A DNA stretch of 64,000 nucleotides from JACRLW01 sp050181465 (GCA_050181465.1 JBFXDD010000019.1:1-64000), one strand, 5' to 3'. Positions 8,628 to 18,342 are shown, counted from the stretch's first letter. Program-made: numbers and translations. The notes: generated from the letters alone by a model not told the origin.

Positions 8628-9692
8628 ATGAAGCGCGATGGAAGGTATTGGATGTCGGCCCTGCTCCTGGTGGGTTCGACGAGAGCACAAGCGCTCTTGA
8701 ACGAGTTGGAGCTGCACTCATCACGCACCAACTTCGCGACCCGCGTGGGGCTGCCGATCACGAGCCCGGGGGACATCGCTCAGCGCTACCCGGCCTCGAT
8801 GGTCAGCGGGATCGGACAGATGACCGACCCAGCGACCGGCAGGGTCTTCGAACGGATCTCCGGCATCACCGCGATCGTGCACGACCAGGTCGCGATGACC
8901 GCTGAGACCTTCACCTTGGCTTTGATCGGAGCGGACCCGCTGATGCCGAACCAACCTGACCTGAACGCCGACCGCTTGCGCATCGGTCCCTTGACCACGC
9001 CGCCGGACTCGAGTCCGGGGCCCTCGGCGATCCAGTGGACGGTGACCTTCGCAACCCCCTTCGATTCGACGCCGGCCTGCGACTCGGTCTATCTCGCGTG
9101 CGGAGTCAACGTCAGCTCCGGCGGTGGAACCGACGGGCTCTACATCCACATGTCCGGCTGGGGCAACCCGCCGGTGGACAATCCGCGGATCGCCACCCCG
9201 ATCCCGACGACCGCGACGGCAATCGATCGGAGTTCGGCTCCGGTCTCGAGCGGAGTCGCGGACCGCTTCCTGCGAGTGTCGATCCTCACTCCGAGTCCCG
9301 TCCTCAAGATCGGTGCCGACATCCAGCCGATCTTCCAGATCACGACGAATCCCAACTTCGGCGCCGCAGGGCTTTGGCCGGATCAGGGCCTCACGCGCCG
9401 CGACGGCATCGTGCTACGGATCCGCGATCTCAATCAGCCCACCGCCACGGTCTTCGCATTCGGGAGCTTCGGCGGACCACAGTGCCCGGGCACTCCACTG
9501 CTTGGGATCGGCGGCGCGCTCCAACTCGATCCAGCCGGCATCTTCTTCGCAGGCTCCGGTTCGATCTCGGCGTTCGGACTCCTGGCGACGGCTCCTCACC
9601 GCTTTCGCGGCCCCTTGGGGCGGATTCAGTTCCAGGCGATCGTGATGCCCGGGGGCACTCTCACCAACACGATCGGCTTCGACGCCCAGTAA
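8628..9692 (+). CDS. Secreted protein of unknown function
   Basis: A 354-aa protein with a weak N-terminal signal (MSALLLVGSTRAQA after eight residues), rich in Thr, Ser, Pro and Gly and predicted to be all-beta. The middle carries four cysteines in a short span (TPACDSVYLACG and GGPQCPGTP further on). The C-terminus (GSISAFGLLATAP, GRIQFQAIVMPGG, NTIGFDAQ) resembles, weakly, the C-terminal module seen in three other secreted proteins of this window. No enzyme motif was found. Confidence 0.7.
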   Translation: MKRDGRYWMSALLLVGSTRAQALLNELELHSSRTNFATRVGLPITSPGDIAQRYPASMVSGIGQMTDPATGRVFERISGITAIVHDQVAMTAETFTLALIGADPLMPNQPDLNADRLRIGPLTTPPDSSPGPSAIQWTVTFATPFDSTPACDSVYLACGVNVSSGGGTDGLYIHMSGWGNPPVDNPRIATPIPTTATAIDRSSAPVSSGVADRFLRVSILTPSPVLKIGADIQPIFQITTNPNFGAAGLWPDQGLTRRDGIVLRIRDLNQPTATVFAFGSFGGPQCPGTPLLGIGGALQLDPAGIFFAGSGSISAFGLLATAPHRFRGPLGRIQFQAIVMPGGTLTNTIGFDAQ

Positions 9693-9750
9693 CACTGCGG
9701 CGGTGGGTCGAATTCGAACCGACGAACTCGCGGCGAGGAGAGCGACGGTC

Positions 9751-10182
9751 TCACTCGCCGTCTCCACCCCGCCGAAGCTTCTTGATGTCGCCGCGCCGTT
9801 TCTTCTCTGCCAGTCGATCGAGCTGACTGCCGCGAGTCGGCTTGGTCTTCTTGCGCGGCTTCGGCCGAAGGGTCGCCGCTCGCAGCAGGGATTCGAGGCG
9901 CAAGAGCGCCGCCTCGATGTTGCGATGCCGGGATCGCGTCTCTTCACAGACGACCAGAACCTTGCCGTCGCCGTCGAGCCGCGTTCGCAGCTTGGCGAGC
10001 ATGCGCTCGACGAGTTCGTCGCCCAAGTTGCTCCGCGCTGCATTGAGGTCACAACGAAGATCGACTTTCGTCTCGGTCTTGTTGACGTGCTGGCCGCCGG
10101 GACCGCCGGATCGCGCGAAACGGAGATCGAGACAGGCCTTCGGAACGATGCGGCCGTCGCCGAGATCGAGATCACGCAGCAT
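9751..10182 (-). CDS. arfB: Alternative ribosome-rescue factor ArfB (peptidyl-tRNA hydrolase)
   Basis: A 143-aa protein of the ArfB/YaeJ family, which frees ribosomes stalled at mRNA ends by hydrolysing peptidyl-tRNA. The release-factor loop is intact: RSGGPGGQHVNKTETKVDLR, with the catalytic GGQ. The C-terminal tail is long and basic (RPKPRKKTKPTRG, KKRRGDIKKLRRGG), as needed to enter the empty mRNA channel. Its ATG overlaps the end of the upstream kinase gene by 11 bp, so translation may be coupled. Confidence 0.93.
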   Translation of the reverse strand: MLRDLDLGDGRIVPKACLDLRFARSGGPGGQHVNKTETKVDLRCDLNAARSNLGDELVERMLAKLRTRLDGDGKVLVVCEETRSRHRNIEAALLRLESLLRAATLRPKPRKKTKPTRGSQLDRLAEKKRRGDIKKLRRGGDGE

Positions 10183-11116
10183 GGTCGTCCTCCAGCCAAT
10201 CGCTCAACGGTAGGCGTCGCTCGGCGAGTGCCAGGGCGAGAGTGAGCGCGCCGCCGACGGCCGCCGGCGCGACGGTGAGCTGCCCGGTGAATCCGCGAGA
10301 CTCGAGCGCTGCGCCGAAGAGTTCGCGAACGACCGTCGAGTGCATGAACACGCCGCCGCCGACCCACACGCGGCAACTCGGCGGTGTGAGCCCGGCGCGC
10401 GTCACCGCGGCTCGAGTTCGCGCCGCGAGGGCATCGAGTTCGTCGACAAGGATCGCGCGCGCATGCGGCTCCCCTTGCCGCGCAGCTTCCTCGACGACGA
10501 AGACCCGTCGCGCGAGGTCTCCGGGCGACATGCCGCGCATGGTCCGGCCGAGGTCGATCGCGCTCGCGGCACCAAGTTCGTCGACCAATCGAGACGACCA
10601 CGGCAACGGCTCGCCAATGCCGTCCGCAGCCTCGACCGCACGGCGCGCGGCCGCGATCACGATCGCTGCGGCACCGCCGCGATCGTCGAGCAGGAGGCCG
10701 CGGCCGCCGGCGCGATGGAGCTTTCCGTCCGCCGCACGCGCGACGGCGAAGGAGCCGGTGCCGGACCAGACCGCCACACCGGGCGCTTCGGCGAGACAGG
10801 CGGCAGCGGCAACTTCCACGTCGCCGATCACCGCGATGCGCACGCTCGCGCCGAGTTCCTGAGTGAGCGCTTCGCGCAGGGATCGCCGCACGACGAGATT
10901 GCCGGCTCCGGCAAGTCCGGCGACCAGACTGCCGACCCGCTGGTGCGCGCCTGCCTCGACTTCCGCAACGATGGCCGCGATGGCTCCCGCCACGGTGCCC
11001 GCGTCCGCCGCTGCAGCCTGGATCGCCCCGGCCTGACCGCGCAGTTCCGCACCGGCGTCCGTGCGCGCGCACCATGCCGCCTTCGTGCCACCGGCGTCGA
11101 TTCCGAGCGCGATCAT
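10172..11116 (-). CDS. BadF/BcrA-type sugar kinase (N-acetylglucosamine kinase-like)
   Basis: A 314-aa ASKHA-fold ATPase. The phosphate-1 loop GIDAGGTKAAW starts the protein, the second nucleotide motif GTGSFAVAR sits near residue 120, and the adenosine-binding region VWVGGGVFMHS near residue 260. Members of this family with this length are mostly GlcNAc or glucosamine kinases, so phosphorylation of an amino sugar is likely. A nagA gene lies 11 kb away, which would accept the product. The 3' end overlaps arfB. Element copy 3 begins 13 bp before its start. Confidence 0.82.
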   Translation of the reverse strand: MIALGIDAGGTKAAWCARTDAGAELRGQAGAIQAAAADAGTVAGAIAAIVAEVEAGAHQRVGSLVAGLAGAGNLVVRRSLREALTQELGASVRIAVIGDVEVAAAACLAEAPGVAVWSGTGSFAVARAADGKLHRAGGRGLLLDDRGGAAAIVIAAARRAVEAADGIGEPLPWSSRLVDELGAASAIDLGRTMRGMSPGDLARRVFVVEEAARQGEPHARAILVDELDALAARTRAAVTRAGLTPPSCRVWVGGGVFMHSTVVRELFGAALESRGFTGQLTVAPAAVGGALTLALALAERRLPLSDWLEDDHAA

Positions 11117-11129
11117 CGAGCGGGCACTC

Positions 11130-11311
11130 TAGCCCGGACTCTTCGTGAACGTCTGCTGCGATCGCCACAAGTCGCGCCCAGCGGCGTCGCGACAACGGCT
11201 CCTCCCTGGCAGCGTAGCTACAGCTACGCTTCGGTCGTCGACCGCCGCAGATCCTTGCCGGACATCGACCTGCGGCGATCTCGCGACGACGTTCACGAGT
11301 CTACCGGGCTA
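11130..11311 (-). repeat. Dispersed palindromic element, copy 3
   Basis: Full 182-bp copy in the opposite orientation to copy 1, bounded by TA on both sides. Central hairpin intact. Its right edge TA plus the following base is the TAG stop codon (11309-11311, read on the minus strand) of the methyltransferase gene. It fills the space between that gene and the kinase gene. Confidence 0.92.
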
Positions 11312-12070
11312 GCCGGAACTCCCGAGGATCAAGCACAGGTAGCCGTACTCGTCACCGAACTCGACATACATGTCCCGCTCGGTGCGCAGCGCGGCATACA
11401 GCGGGCAGTCGCCCGCCTCGGCCACGGCCTGACGCACGGCCTCATCGACCCCGGCGTAGTAGGTTCGCCAGTCATCCGGTGGCAGTCGAAAGGAATCGAC
11501 CACTGCAAAGCCGGCGGCCTGCGCGACGGCGACGCAACTCGCCTCGTCACGCATGGCGGGGTACACCGCCGCGAAGAAGTCCCTCGCGCGGGCACTCGGT
11601 TCCGCCGCGAACCAAACGAGCTCCGTCACGACCAGACAGCCACCCGGGCGAAGCAAGGGGAGCCAGAGTGCGAGTGCGTTCGTGAAGCCGATCGAGTAGG
11701 CGCTGCCCTCCGCCCAGATCAGGTCGAAGTCCTTGCCGAGATCCTCGGCCTTCGCCATGTCCATCACGACGGTCGTGATGCGGTCACTGAGTCCACTCCG
11801 AGCGGCATGGTCACTGAGAATCCGCAGGAAGGGAGCGTGGCTGTCGACTGCGATGACGTGCGCGGAGGTCTCCCGCGCGAGCACGATCGTCGAACCGCCC
11901 GTCCCGCAACCGAGATCCAGAACGCGCCGGACTTGGAGCCCAGCGGGTAGAGAGCGCAGAGCACGCCGGGTCGTCGCCTCGCTGCCCGGCCCCTGACGCC
12001 CGGTGCGCTCGAACACGGCGAGAAGCCGCGCGAAGTCGTCCGCAGCCGTCGAACCATCCTCACTTGCCAC
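11309..12070 (-). CDS. SAM-dependent class I methyltransferase
   Basis: A cytoplasmic methyltransferase of about 253 aa. Motif I is VLDLGCGTGGSTI, followed by VIAVDSHAPFL (acidic ribose-binding position), DLIWAEGSAYSIG and LRPGGCLVVTE. I place the start at GTG 12070, because AGGAG lies 8 bases upstream and the frame overlaps the end of the beta-lactamase-fold gene by 11 bp, a common coupled arrangement; the open frame extends 49 codons further into that gene without homology. The stop codon TAG is formed by the edge of element copy 3. Substrate unknown. Confidence 0.85.
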   Translation of the reverse strand: MASEDGSTAADDFARLLAVFERTGRQGPGSEATTRRALRSLPAGLQVRRVLDLGCGTGGSTIVLARETSAHVIAVDSHAPFLRILSDHAARSGLSDRITTVVMDMAKAEDLGKDFDLIWAEGSAYSIGFTNALALWLPLLRPGGCLVVTELVWFAAEPSARARDFFAAVYPAMRDEASCVAVAQAAGFAVVDSFRLPPDDWRTYYAGVDEAVRQAVAEAGDCPLYAALRTERDMYVEFGDEYGYLCLILGSSG

Positions 12071-13232
12071 CGCGATCTCCTGGCAGAGGGACGGCGGTCT
12101 CGACGAGCCCCCGGAATCGCCGACAGATCGCATCCAGCCGATCCCCACCCTGAGTCTGCGTGAGCACCAGCCCAACCAGATCGCGATGGGGATCACACCA
12201 CACCCAAGTCCCGTCACTGCCGCCGTGCGAGAAGGTGCCGTCGGCAGCGGGAACCCAGCCGAGGCCGTAGCTGGCCTTCTCGATTCGAGGAATGCGGTTG
12301 CGGACGGCAGCCGCGACCGAGTCTTCCTTCAGCACCCTGACCTCACCGACCTGTCCGCCGTCCAGCCAAAGGCGGCAGAAACGATGAAAGTCCGCCGCGG
12401 TCGAGATCAACCCACCACTTCCGCGCACGAAGGGGACCGTCGGCGCACCACCGGGTTGCCACACGACTCGCCATTCGCCGGGCGCCGCTGCGCGCACCAC
12501 CTGCGACATCCGCTTCGCATCGGCAACCGACTCGTGGTGGCAGGTGTCGCGCATTTGGAGCGGTGCATAGAAGCGTTGCTCGCAGAATTCGGCGAAGGGC
12601 TGCTGCGCCACGACTTCGACGATCGCGGCCGCCGCGTTGTAGCCAGGGTTGCTGTAGGCGTAGCTGGTCCCCGGCTCGAACTTCGGACCGACGGCACCGA
12701 TTCGCGATGCCTCGAGTACGAGAGACGGGGCCTTCGGATGCTCGGGGGAAGGCTCCATCAGTGGTTGCACGAACAGCGTCGGAATGCGCAATCCGCTCGT
12801 GTGAGTCAGGAGATGTTCGACGGTGATGTCCGCGGCCTCGCCGTTCGCGAAGCCCGGCAAGAACTTCGCCGCGGCAGCCGTCAGCTCGAGTTTGCCGTCG
12901 TCGACGAGCGCGAGCACCGCGGCGGCGGTCACGGCCTTCGTATTCGACGCCATGCGAAACAGGCTGTCGCGCTGCATCGGCAACTTGCGATCGACGTCGC
13001 GATGGCCGTGTGCCTCGTGCAGGAGGATCTCGCGTCCTCGCGCGACGAGCACCACCGCTCCGAGGAGTTCGCCGTCGGCGATCGCGCGTTCGATGAGCTT
13101 GGAGGCCGACTCGAGCACATTGGATCGCGGCACACCCGAAGTCGCTGCGTCTTCTCGCTGGGTAGCCGCGGACTGCGCCGTCGCAATGGCACTCAGCGTC
13201 ATGGACAGACAGAGGACCACGATCGATCTCAT
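12060..13232 (-). CDS. Secreted serine hydrolase of the beta-lactamase class C fold
   Basis: A 390-aa exported protein with a signal peptide (MRSIVVLCLSMTLSAIATAQ) starting at ATG 13232. The penicillin-binding/esterase fold is marked by the S-x-x-K motif in ASNTKAVTAAA, the Y-S-N motif in YAYSNPGYN, and an HGG triad near the C-terminus (TFSHGGSDG) where KTG or HTG is usual. Such proteins include D-aminopeptidases, esterases and PBP-like enzymes, so antibiotic hydrolysis should not be assumed. Likely co-transcribed with the methyltransferase gene that overlaps its 3' end. Confidence 0.88.
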   Translation of the reverse strand: MRSIVVLCLSMTLSAIATAQSAATQREDAATSGVPRSNVLESASKLIERAIADGELLGAVVLVARGREILLHEAHGHRDVDRKLPMQRDSLFRMASNTKAVTAAAVLALVDDGKLELTAAAAKFLPGFANGEAADITVEHLLTHTSGLRIPTLFVQPLMEPSPEHPKAPSLVLEASRIGAVGPKFEPGTSYAYSNPGYNAAAAIVEVVAQQPFAEFCEQRFYAPLQMRDTCHHESVADAKRMSQVVRAAAPGEWRVVWQPGGAPTVPFVRGSGGLISTAADFHRFCRLWLDGGQVGEVRVLKEDSVAAAVRNRIPRIEKASYGLGWVPAADGTFSHGGSDGTWVWCDPHRDLVGLVLTQTQGGDRLDAICRRFRGLVETAVPLPGDRGGK

Positions 13233-13378
13233 CGCAGCAGCGTAGGTCGGCACGCACGACCACGCACTCCCTCGTCCGAACGCGCCGCCAGGGTCCTGCA
13301 TCCGGGGCCTCCGCCGGCGACCCATGCGAACCTCAGCACCGAGGCACGGATCACACAACAAGACCGACGGTGAACGGC

Positions 13379-13560
13379 TAGCCCGAGCGATTCGTGAACG
13401 TCGTCGCGAGATCGACGCAGGTCGATGTTCGGCAAGGAGCTACGTCGTGCGACGACCGAAGCGTAGCTGTAGCTACGCTGCCAGGGAGGAGCCGACGTAG
13501 CGACGCCGCCGAGGGCGACTTGCGGCGATCGTAGCAGACGTTCGCGAGCAGTTCGGGCTA
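13379..13560 (+). repeat. Dispersed palindromic element, copy 4
   Basis: Full 182-bp copy with TA at both ends. The hairpin at 13460-13479 lies exactly at the element centre. Arms GCTACGTCG (13439-13447) and CGACGTAGC (13493-13501) pair perfectly, with A-T where copy 1 has G-C. It lies in a divergent intergenic region and ends 14-44 bp before the next gene, depending on which start is used. Confidence 0.93.
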
Positions 13561-13604
13561 GATTCGACGCCGCCATGCGACCTCGATCCGCTCCCGCAAT
13601 CGTC

Positions 13605-15857
13605 ATGAAAGAGACGTCACGGCCGTGCACCTGCCATCGCTTCCTCCTGATCGCGGTGTGGCTGGCATTGCCCATGCTCGTCGCTCCGATCCTGGCCCAG
13701 GAGGGCGTCCCGCCGCCGCCCGGACTCGTGCCGGAAAAGGTCTGGCCGGCCCCCACCGCGGAGGATTGGCAGAAGCCGGTGTTGATCGAATGGCAGCGAA
13801 CCTGGGAGGACGCGGTCGCGGTGGCCCGCGCGACCAAACGCCCCATCCTGGTTTGCATCAACATGGACGGCGAGATCGCGAGCGAGCACTACGCGGGCAT
13901 CCGCTATCGCGACCCGGACATCTGCAAGCTGTACGAGCCGTACGTGTGCGTGATCGCATCGGTGTACCGACACACGCCCAAAGACCACGACGAGAACGGC
14001 CGACGCATTCCGTGCCCGCGGCTGGGCGGCGTGACTTGCGGTGAGCACATCGCGATCGAGCCGTTCCTGTTCGAGAAGTTCATGGACGGAAAGCGCATCT
14101 CACCTCGCCACATCATGGTCGAACTCGATGAGAACGGCGACGTCCGCGAGGAGACCTACGACGTCTTCTACACGTGGGACACCGAGTCGGTGTTCCAGAC
14201 GATCACGGACGGCATTGCGAATCGTGCGATCCAGGCGCCGCCGGTCGTTCGCGGGGATCGACCGATCGTCGAGCGAGTCGCCAGTCGCGACAGCTTCGAT
14301 CGTCTCGCCGTCGAGCGCGCCTGGCAGTCCGGCGATGCGACGATGCGCCGAGCGATGCTCGAGGCCGCCCTCGCACAGGGTGGTGCCGCCCCCGTCGAGG
14401 TCCTGCGGATGGCGATCGCCGGACTGGATCCGGACCTCGCTCGCGCCGCGCGCGAAGGTCTGGCGCGAGCCCGCGATACCGGCGCCGTCGATCTCATCGC
14501 CGACACGCTGCGCGCCCCGCTCGATTCGAAGGAACGCGACTCACTGATCGAAGCACTGGGCGAACTCGGCGCGGCGTCGCCGCGTGCGCGCACGCTCGCC
14601 ACCGCGCATCGGGGGCTCGCGGGCGGCAAAGCCGCAGTCGATCTGGAGTCGTGGACGAACATGATTTCGGCTGCGGTCTACTCGCCCTCGCTGCCGAGTC
14701 GGGAAACCGCGATCGCCGGCGTCGATGCCGGACGCGCCTCGCTTCGCGAACTCGGCCCGAGTCCCACGTTGAGCATCGAACTCGCCGAAGCCAAGCTCAC
14801 GCTCGCCATGATCGCGCGCGAAGAACTCCCCAGTCGCACCGATCGCCACGCCGCGCGCGAAGAGCGACTGCTGTGGGAAGACGCCAGGCTCGCCGCCGAA
14901 GCCGCCGAGCGCGAGGGCGCACCGGCATGGCGCGTCGCGGCGGTGCTTGCGCTCACTGCGCAGCGCTTCGCGGACTGGGATACCGCGTACGCCAAGGCAG
15001 CGGTCGCAGTCGCCGAGCTGCCGGCCGACGTGCATGCGAAGCACACCGCAGCGGTCCTGCAGCTCTTCGCCGAGGCACGCCAAGACGCCATCAGCACCGC
15101 CGTCCGCGACAAGCGCGAGTGGAAGGCCGAGTGGATGGCGGACGTCAACGCGGCCTACGCGCTGCTGGCGAAGCATCGATTCGGGACGGCGACGCACGTT
15201 GCCAATCACTACGACTTCCTCGAGTACTTCGGCAGCCCGCTCGCGCCGACCATCCTCGACGCCGGGCTCGCTCGGTTCACCGGCTCGCCGCTCCTCGAGG
15301 ATCGCTGGCGAACCCGCGCACTCCGCGAGCGCGGTCCCGAGGGGCTCATGGATGCCGCGAGGGAACGCGTCGCGAGAGCGCCCGACGACGCGCAGACTGC
15401 GTGGTTCGTCGGCTACGCCGCGTTGATCGCGGCCGAGGCGGAGCGGCGCGCCGCACACCCGAGTGCCGCGCTCGACGCCTATGCACGAGCCATCGAGTGG
15501 TTCGAAGCCGCGTCGCGTGGCGAGTCCTCCTTCAGAACGAGCTGTGAGCACTACGTCGCGATGGCACTCGCTGGCCGCGCACGGCTCCAGCTCGAACTCG
15601 GCAACCTCGAAGCTGCGGTCGATGCGTTGATCGAGTCGCTGCGCCGCAGCCCGAACTCGGCAGCAACCCTGGACGGCCTGGAGGTCAACGCGGTCGCCAC
15701 CGCACGCATGATCGCTGCCCGCGCGCGCGAAGCGCAGCGCGAGGAGCTCGCCAAGCGACTCGACGAAGCCCTCGCGACTCTTGATCCGCAACTGCTCGAG
15801 CCGCCGGCGTACGAGCGAGACGCTGCGCCGACGCGACGCCCCCGGCGCCGGGGTTGA
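13605..15857 (+). CDS. Secreted protein with thioredoxin-like domain lacking CxxC and C-terminal helical repeats
   Basis: A large exported protein of about 750 aa. ATG 13605 gives a leader ending in LPMLVAPILAQ; an upstream ATG at 13575 is also possible. Residues about 60-190 look like a thioredoxin fold (AVARATKRPILVCINMDGE, later PRHIMVELDENGDV), but the redox CxxC is replaced by N-M-D-G, so disulfide chemistry is unlikely. The rest is Ala, Arg and Glu-rich helix, with HEAT-like then TPR-like pairs (AALDAYARAIEWFEAA, AVDALIESLRRSPNSAATLD). It may be a periplasmic scaffold; function unknown. Confidence 0.75.
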   Translation: MKETSRPCTCHRFLLIAVWLALPMLVAPILAQEGVPPPPGLVPEKVWPAPTAEDWQKPVLIEWQRTWEDAVAVARATKRPILVCINMDGEIASEHYAGIRYRDPDICKLYEPYVCVIASVYRHTPKDHDENGRRIPCPRLGGVTCGEHIAIEPFLFEKFMDGKRISPRHIMVELDENGDVREETYDVFYTWDTESVFQTITDGIANRAIQAPPVVRGDRPIVERVASRDSFDRLAVERAWQSGDATMRRAMLEAALAQGGAAPVEVLRMAIAGLDPDLARAAREGLARARDTGAVDLIADTLRAPLDSKERDSLIEALGELGAASPRARTLATAHRGLAGGKAAVDLESWTNMISAAVYSPSLPSRETAIAGVDAGRASLRELGPSPTLSIELAEAKLTLAMIAREELPSRTDRHAAREERLLWEDARLAAEAAEREGAPAWRVAAVLALTAQRFADWDTAYAKAAVAVAELPADVHAKHTAAVLQLFAEARQDAISTAVRDKREWKAEWMADVNAAYALLAKHRFGTATHVANHYDFLEYFGSPLAPTILDAGLARFTGSPLLEDRWRTRALRERGPEGLMDAARERVARAPDDAQTAWFVGYAALIAAEAERRAAHPSAALDAYARAIEWFEAASRGESSFRTSCEHYVAMALAGRARLQLELGNLEAAVDALIESLRRSPNSAATLDGLEVNAVATARMIAARAREAQREELAKRLDEALATLDPQLLEPPAYERDAAPTRRPRRRG

Positions 15858-16026
15858 GAGCGCGTTAGCAAGGCGAATTGCCGGCTTGTCAGACCGAGGC
15901 GCCGCGCCGCGCGCGACGTCAAAAGGTTGTCACCCATCGAGGAGTCGTAGACACCACGCCGCGGGAGAGTCAGCACCGGAATAGACTGTCCTGACAACCA
16001 CTCTCCTTGTTTCAGGAGCTTCTCCC

Positions 16027-16989
16027 TTGCGTTCACTGACTCTTCTCTCGCTCTCGCTTCTCGCGCTGCCGATTCACGCGCAAACCTACTCCGACGACTT
16101 CAGCGGCTACCCCAACGGTCCGCTGCTGCCGGGCTCAGGCTGGACCGCACAGACCGGCGCGTTCCAAGTGCAGAGCGGCCGGCTCTCAGCCACCTCCGGC
16201 TCGACTTGGGCCTACATCACCAAGGACGGCTACCAAGCGACCGACTGCGTGCTCGACGGCACCTTCTACTTCAATGCCGCGAGCACCGTCCAGTTCGCCG
16301 GCCTGACCGCCCGTCACTCGCCGACCGGACTCGTCATGACGAAGATCCAGAACAACGGCGGCACCCCGGACTTCGATCGCTGCTTCGCCTACAACCAACC
16401 GGGCAGCGCGGTCTTCGGTGACATCGTCGGCGGAACGCAGGCCGCTCACTGCCGCATGGTCGTGCTCGACGGCCAGTTCACCATGCAGGTCGACTCCGAC
16501 CTCGACGGCCTCTTCGACAACTTGTCGATCACGCAGAACGCATCCTTCCTCACCGCCGGCGGAATCGGCATGAATGGATTCCAGACCAGCGAGATGGACG
16601 ACTTCGAGTTCTTCGACGCAGTCCTTCAGCCGGCGCCGGGCGCGTCCCCGCGTATCGGCACGAGATACGCTCTCGAACTCGATTCAACGACGCCGACGAT
16701 GCCATTCATCGGGATGCTGTCGGGCGGCAACACCGGCTTCCCGCTCGGTGACGGCCGCAAGATTCCGCTCTCGCTCGACGGCTTGCTGACCAGCAGTATC
16801 GGCTCGGCAGGACTTGGCTTCGCCGGCCTCACCGACGCTGCGGGCGACGTATCCACGGGGCTCCCGATTCCCTCGATCCCGAGCATCGTCGGCGTGCGCC
16901 TCTACACGAGCTTCATCACGATCGACGGCGTGAGCGCGCTCGGAATCGGCAACATCTCCAACGAGCACGGCTTCGTCATCCAGCCCTGA
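16027..16989 (+). CDS. Secreted jelly-roll protein with shared C-terminal module
   Basis: A 320-aa exported protein. The start is TTG 16027, supported by AGGAG at 16014-16018 and by a clean signal peptide (LTLLSLSLLALPIHAQ). Residues 20-200 look like a concanavalin/LamG-type jelly roll (YSDDFSGYPNGPLLPGSGW, FAGLTARHSPTGLVMTKIQ, DDFEFFDAVL), a fold that binds sugars or structures the cell surface. Residues 205-320 carry the module shared with the sugar dehydrogenase at 181 (DAAGDVSTGLPIPSIPSIVG then ISNEHGFVI). The 169 bp before it hold no other gene. Confidence 0.78.
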   Translation: MRSLTLLSLSLLALPIHAQTYSDDFSGYPNGPLLPGSGWTAQTGAFQVQSGRLSATSGSTWAYITKDGYQATDCVLDGTFYFNAASTVQFAGLTARHSPTGLVMTKIQNNGGTPDFDRCFAYNQPGSAVFGDIVGGTQAAHCRMVVLDGQFTMQVDSDLDGLFDNLSITQNASFLTAGGIGMNGFQTSEMDDFEFFDAVLQPAPGASPRIGTRYALELDSTTPTMPFIGMLSGGNTGFPLGDGRKIPLSLDGLLTSSIGSAGLGFAGLTDAAGDVSTGLPIPSIPSIVGVRLYTSFITIDGVSALGIGNISNEHGFVIQP

Positions 16990-17070
16990 CCGCGGCGCGG
17001 CCATCCGCGAGGTGAGGGACGTGCCGCACACCGTCGCGCTCCAGCGATGGTGTGCGACGCGCCGATCCCG

Positions 17071-18327
17071 TCACTCTCCCTTGGCCTTGCGAAGCTCCGC
17101 CAAGAAGTCGGTCGGCGCCTTCCAACCCGAGATCGGGTGAACCACGGCGCCGTCACCGTCGAACACGCCCATCGCCGGAATGCCGCGGAGCTTCAGCGTG
17201 TCCATGAGCTTCTGGTAGTCGCCGACGCGATCCTGCTCCTGGATGATCTTCACGGGAATGAAGTTGGCGGTGAGGTAATCGGCGACCTCCGCGTCCGGAT
17301 AGGTGTAGTAGTCCATCCGGTAGCACCACACGCACCAGAACGCCATTACGTCGATGAAGAGCAACTTCTGCTCGGCCTTCGCCATTGCGAGACCTTGCTC
17401 GAAGGTGACGTAGCGCCATTCGATCGGCTTCGTCGCGAGTTTGCGCGAAGTGTCGAGCTTGCGCTGAGCGACGAACCCTTCGCGCTCGGCATCGAATCGC
17501 TCCGCCCACTCGTGCTCGACGCGCACGCGGACCGCCGCTTCGTCGGCCGGATTCGGGCCGTCTGCCTTCGCGCTCTGCACACTCACTCGGTCACCGTCGC
17601 ATTGGATCGTCCAGCGCACGCCGTCCGCGAAGATGCCTTCACCGACCAGCGGCAGCCCCATGGAGCTCCTCGGCCTCGCGTCTTCCTTCGCGATCGTCCA
17701 GAGATCCCGAGCCCCGCCGATCACACCGTCGAAGTCCCCATCGGCGATGGCGAGGACATGGGTCTCCCCGCCGATCGTGACCGACGCGACTCGTTGCTCG
17801 GCGAAGTTGAACATCAGCCGAGCCGTGTCGCCGAGGCCCATGTAGCGCACATCCGCAGTCAGGTTCGCCGCACCGGTCTGCATCGAAACGGCGAAGCTCT
17901 CCGACTGGATCATCGTACGACCGTTGGCGCTCTGTTCCGTGATCTTCGGTTTGAACCACTCCGCCCCGTCGAAGTGACCGTCGTGATCGCAGTCGACCAG
18001 CACGACGTCGGGCAGCTTGGCGTCCTTGTCGGTCGCCGCAGCGATCACCGCGTGAGAGTTGCCTGCAATGTCGAGCTTGCCGGAGAAGCGCGGGTGCAGT
18101 CCCTCGGGATGCCCGAGGTCCGCGGGGATACCGGCAGTCAGGGTCGCCGAGCGCGACAGCGGCGCGAGCGGACTCTTCGGTGCCTTGCCCATCGCGACGC
18201 GAACGACCGGTGCGGACACCGTCTGGGTCTGAGTCGCGGAACCGGATGCCTCGGCGGCATCCTGAGCGAAGAGTGGAACCGTGAAGGCCAAGCCTGCAAC
18301 GAAGAGGAACGGAGTCTCGTGTTTCAT
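17071..18327 (-). CDS. Secreted thioredoxin-domain protein
   Basis: A 418-aa exported protein; the ATG at 18327 starts a signal peptide (MKHETPFLFVAGLAFTVPLFAQ). The frame stays open through two dispersed elements upstream, which would add 84 false residues. The first 280 residues are beta-rich with an EF-hand-like DCDHDGHFDGAEW. The C-terminal 120 residues are a thioredoxin fold with the redox motif WCVWC and the cis-proline in LRGIPAMGVFDGDG. Likely a periplasmic thiol oxidoreductase or reductant carrier; partner unknown. Confidence 0.85.
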   Translation of the reverse strand: MKHETPFLFVAGLAFTVPLFAQDAAEASGSATQTQTVSAPVVRVAMGKAPKSPLAPLSRSATLTAGIPADLGHPEGLHPRFSGKLDIAGNSHAVIAAATDKDAKLPDVVLVDCDHDGHFDGAEWFKPKITEQSANGRTMIQSESFAVSMQTGAANLTADVRYMGLGDTARLMFNFAEQRVASVTIGGETHVLAIADGDFDGVIGGARDLWTIAKEDARPRSSMGLPLVGEGIFADGVRWTIQCDGDRVSVQSAKADGPNPADEAAVRVRVEHEWAERFDAEREGFVAQRKLDTSRKLATKPIEWRYVTFEQGLAMAKAEQKLLFIDVMAFWCVWCYRMDYYTYPDAEVADYLTANFIPVKIIQEQDRVGDYQKLMDTLKLRGIPAMGVFDGDGAVVHPISGWKAPTDFLAELRKAKGE

Positions 18328-18342
18328 GACGGTGGGGCAGCT

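Noticed and set aside
9707..9723. T-arm-like sequence on the minus strand (GTCGGTTCGAATTCGAC), suggesting a tRNA
   Set aside because: The loop fits a T-loop, but no matching acceptor, anticodon arm or CCA could be found, and a tRNA would run into the arfB coding region.
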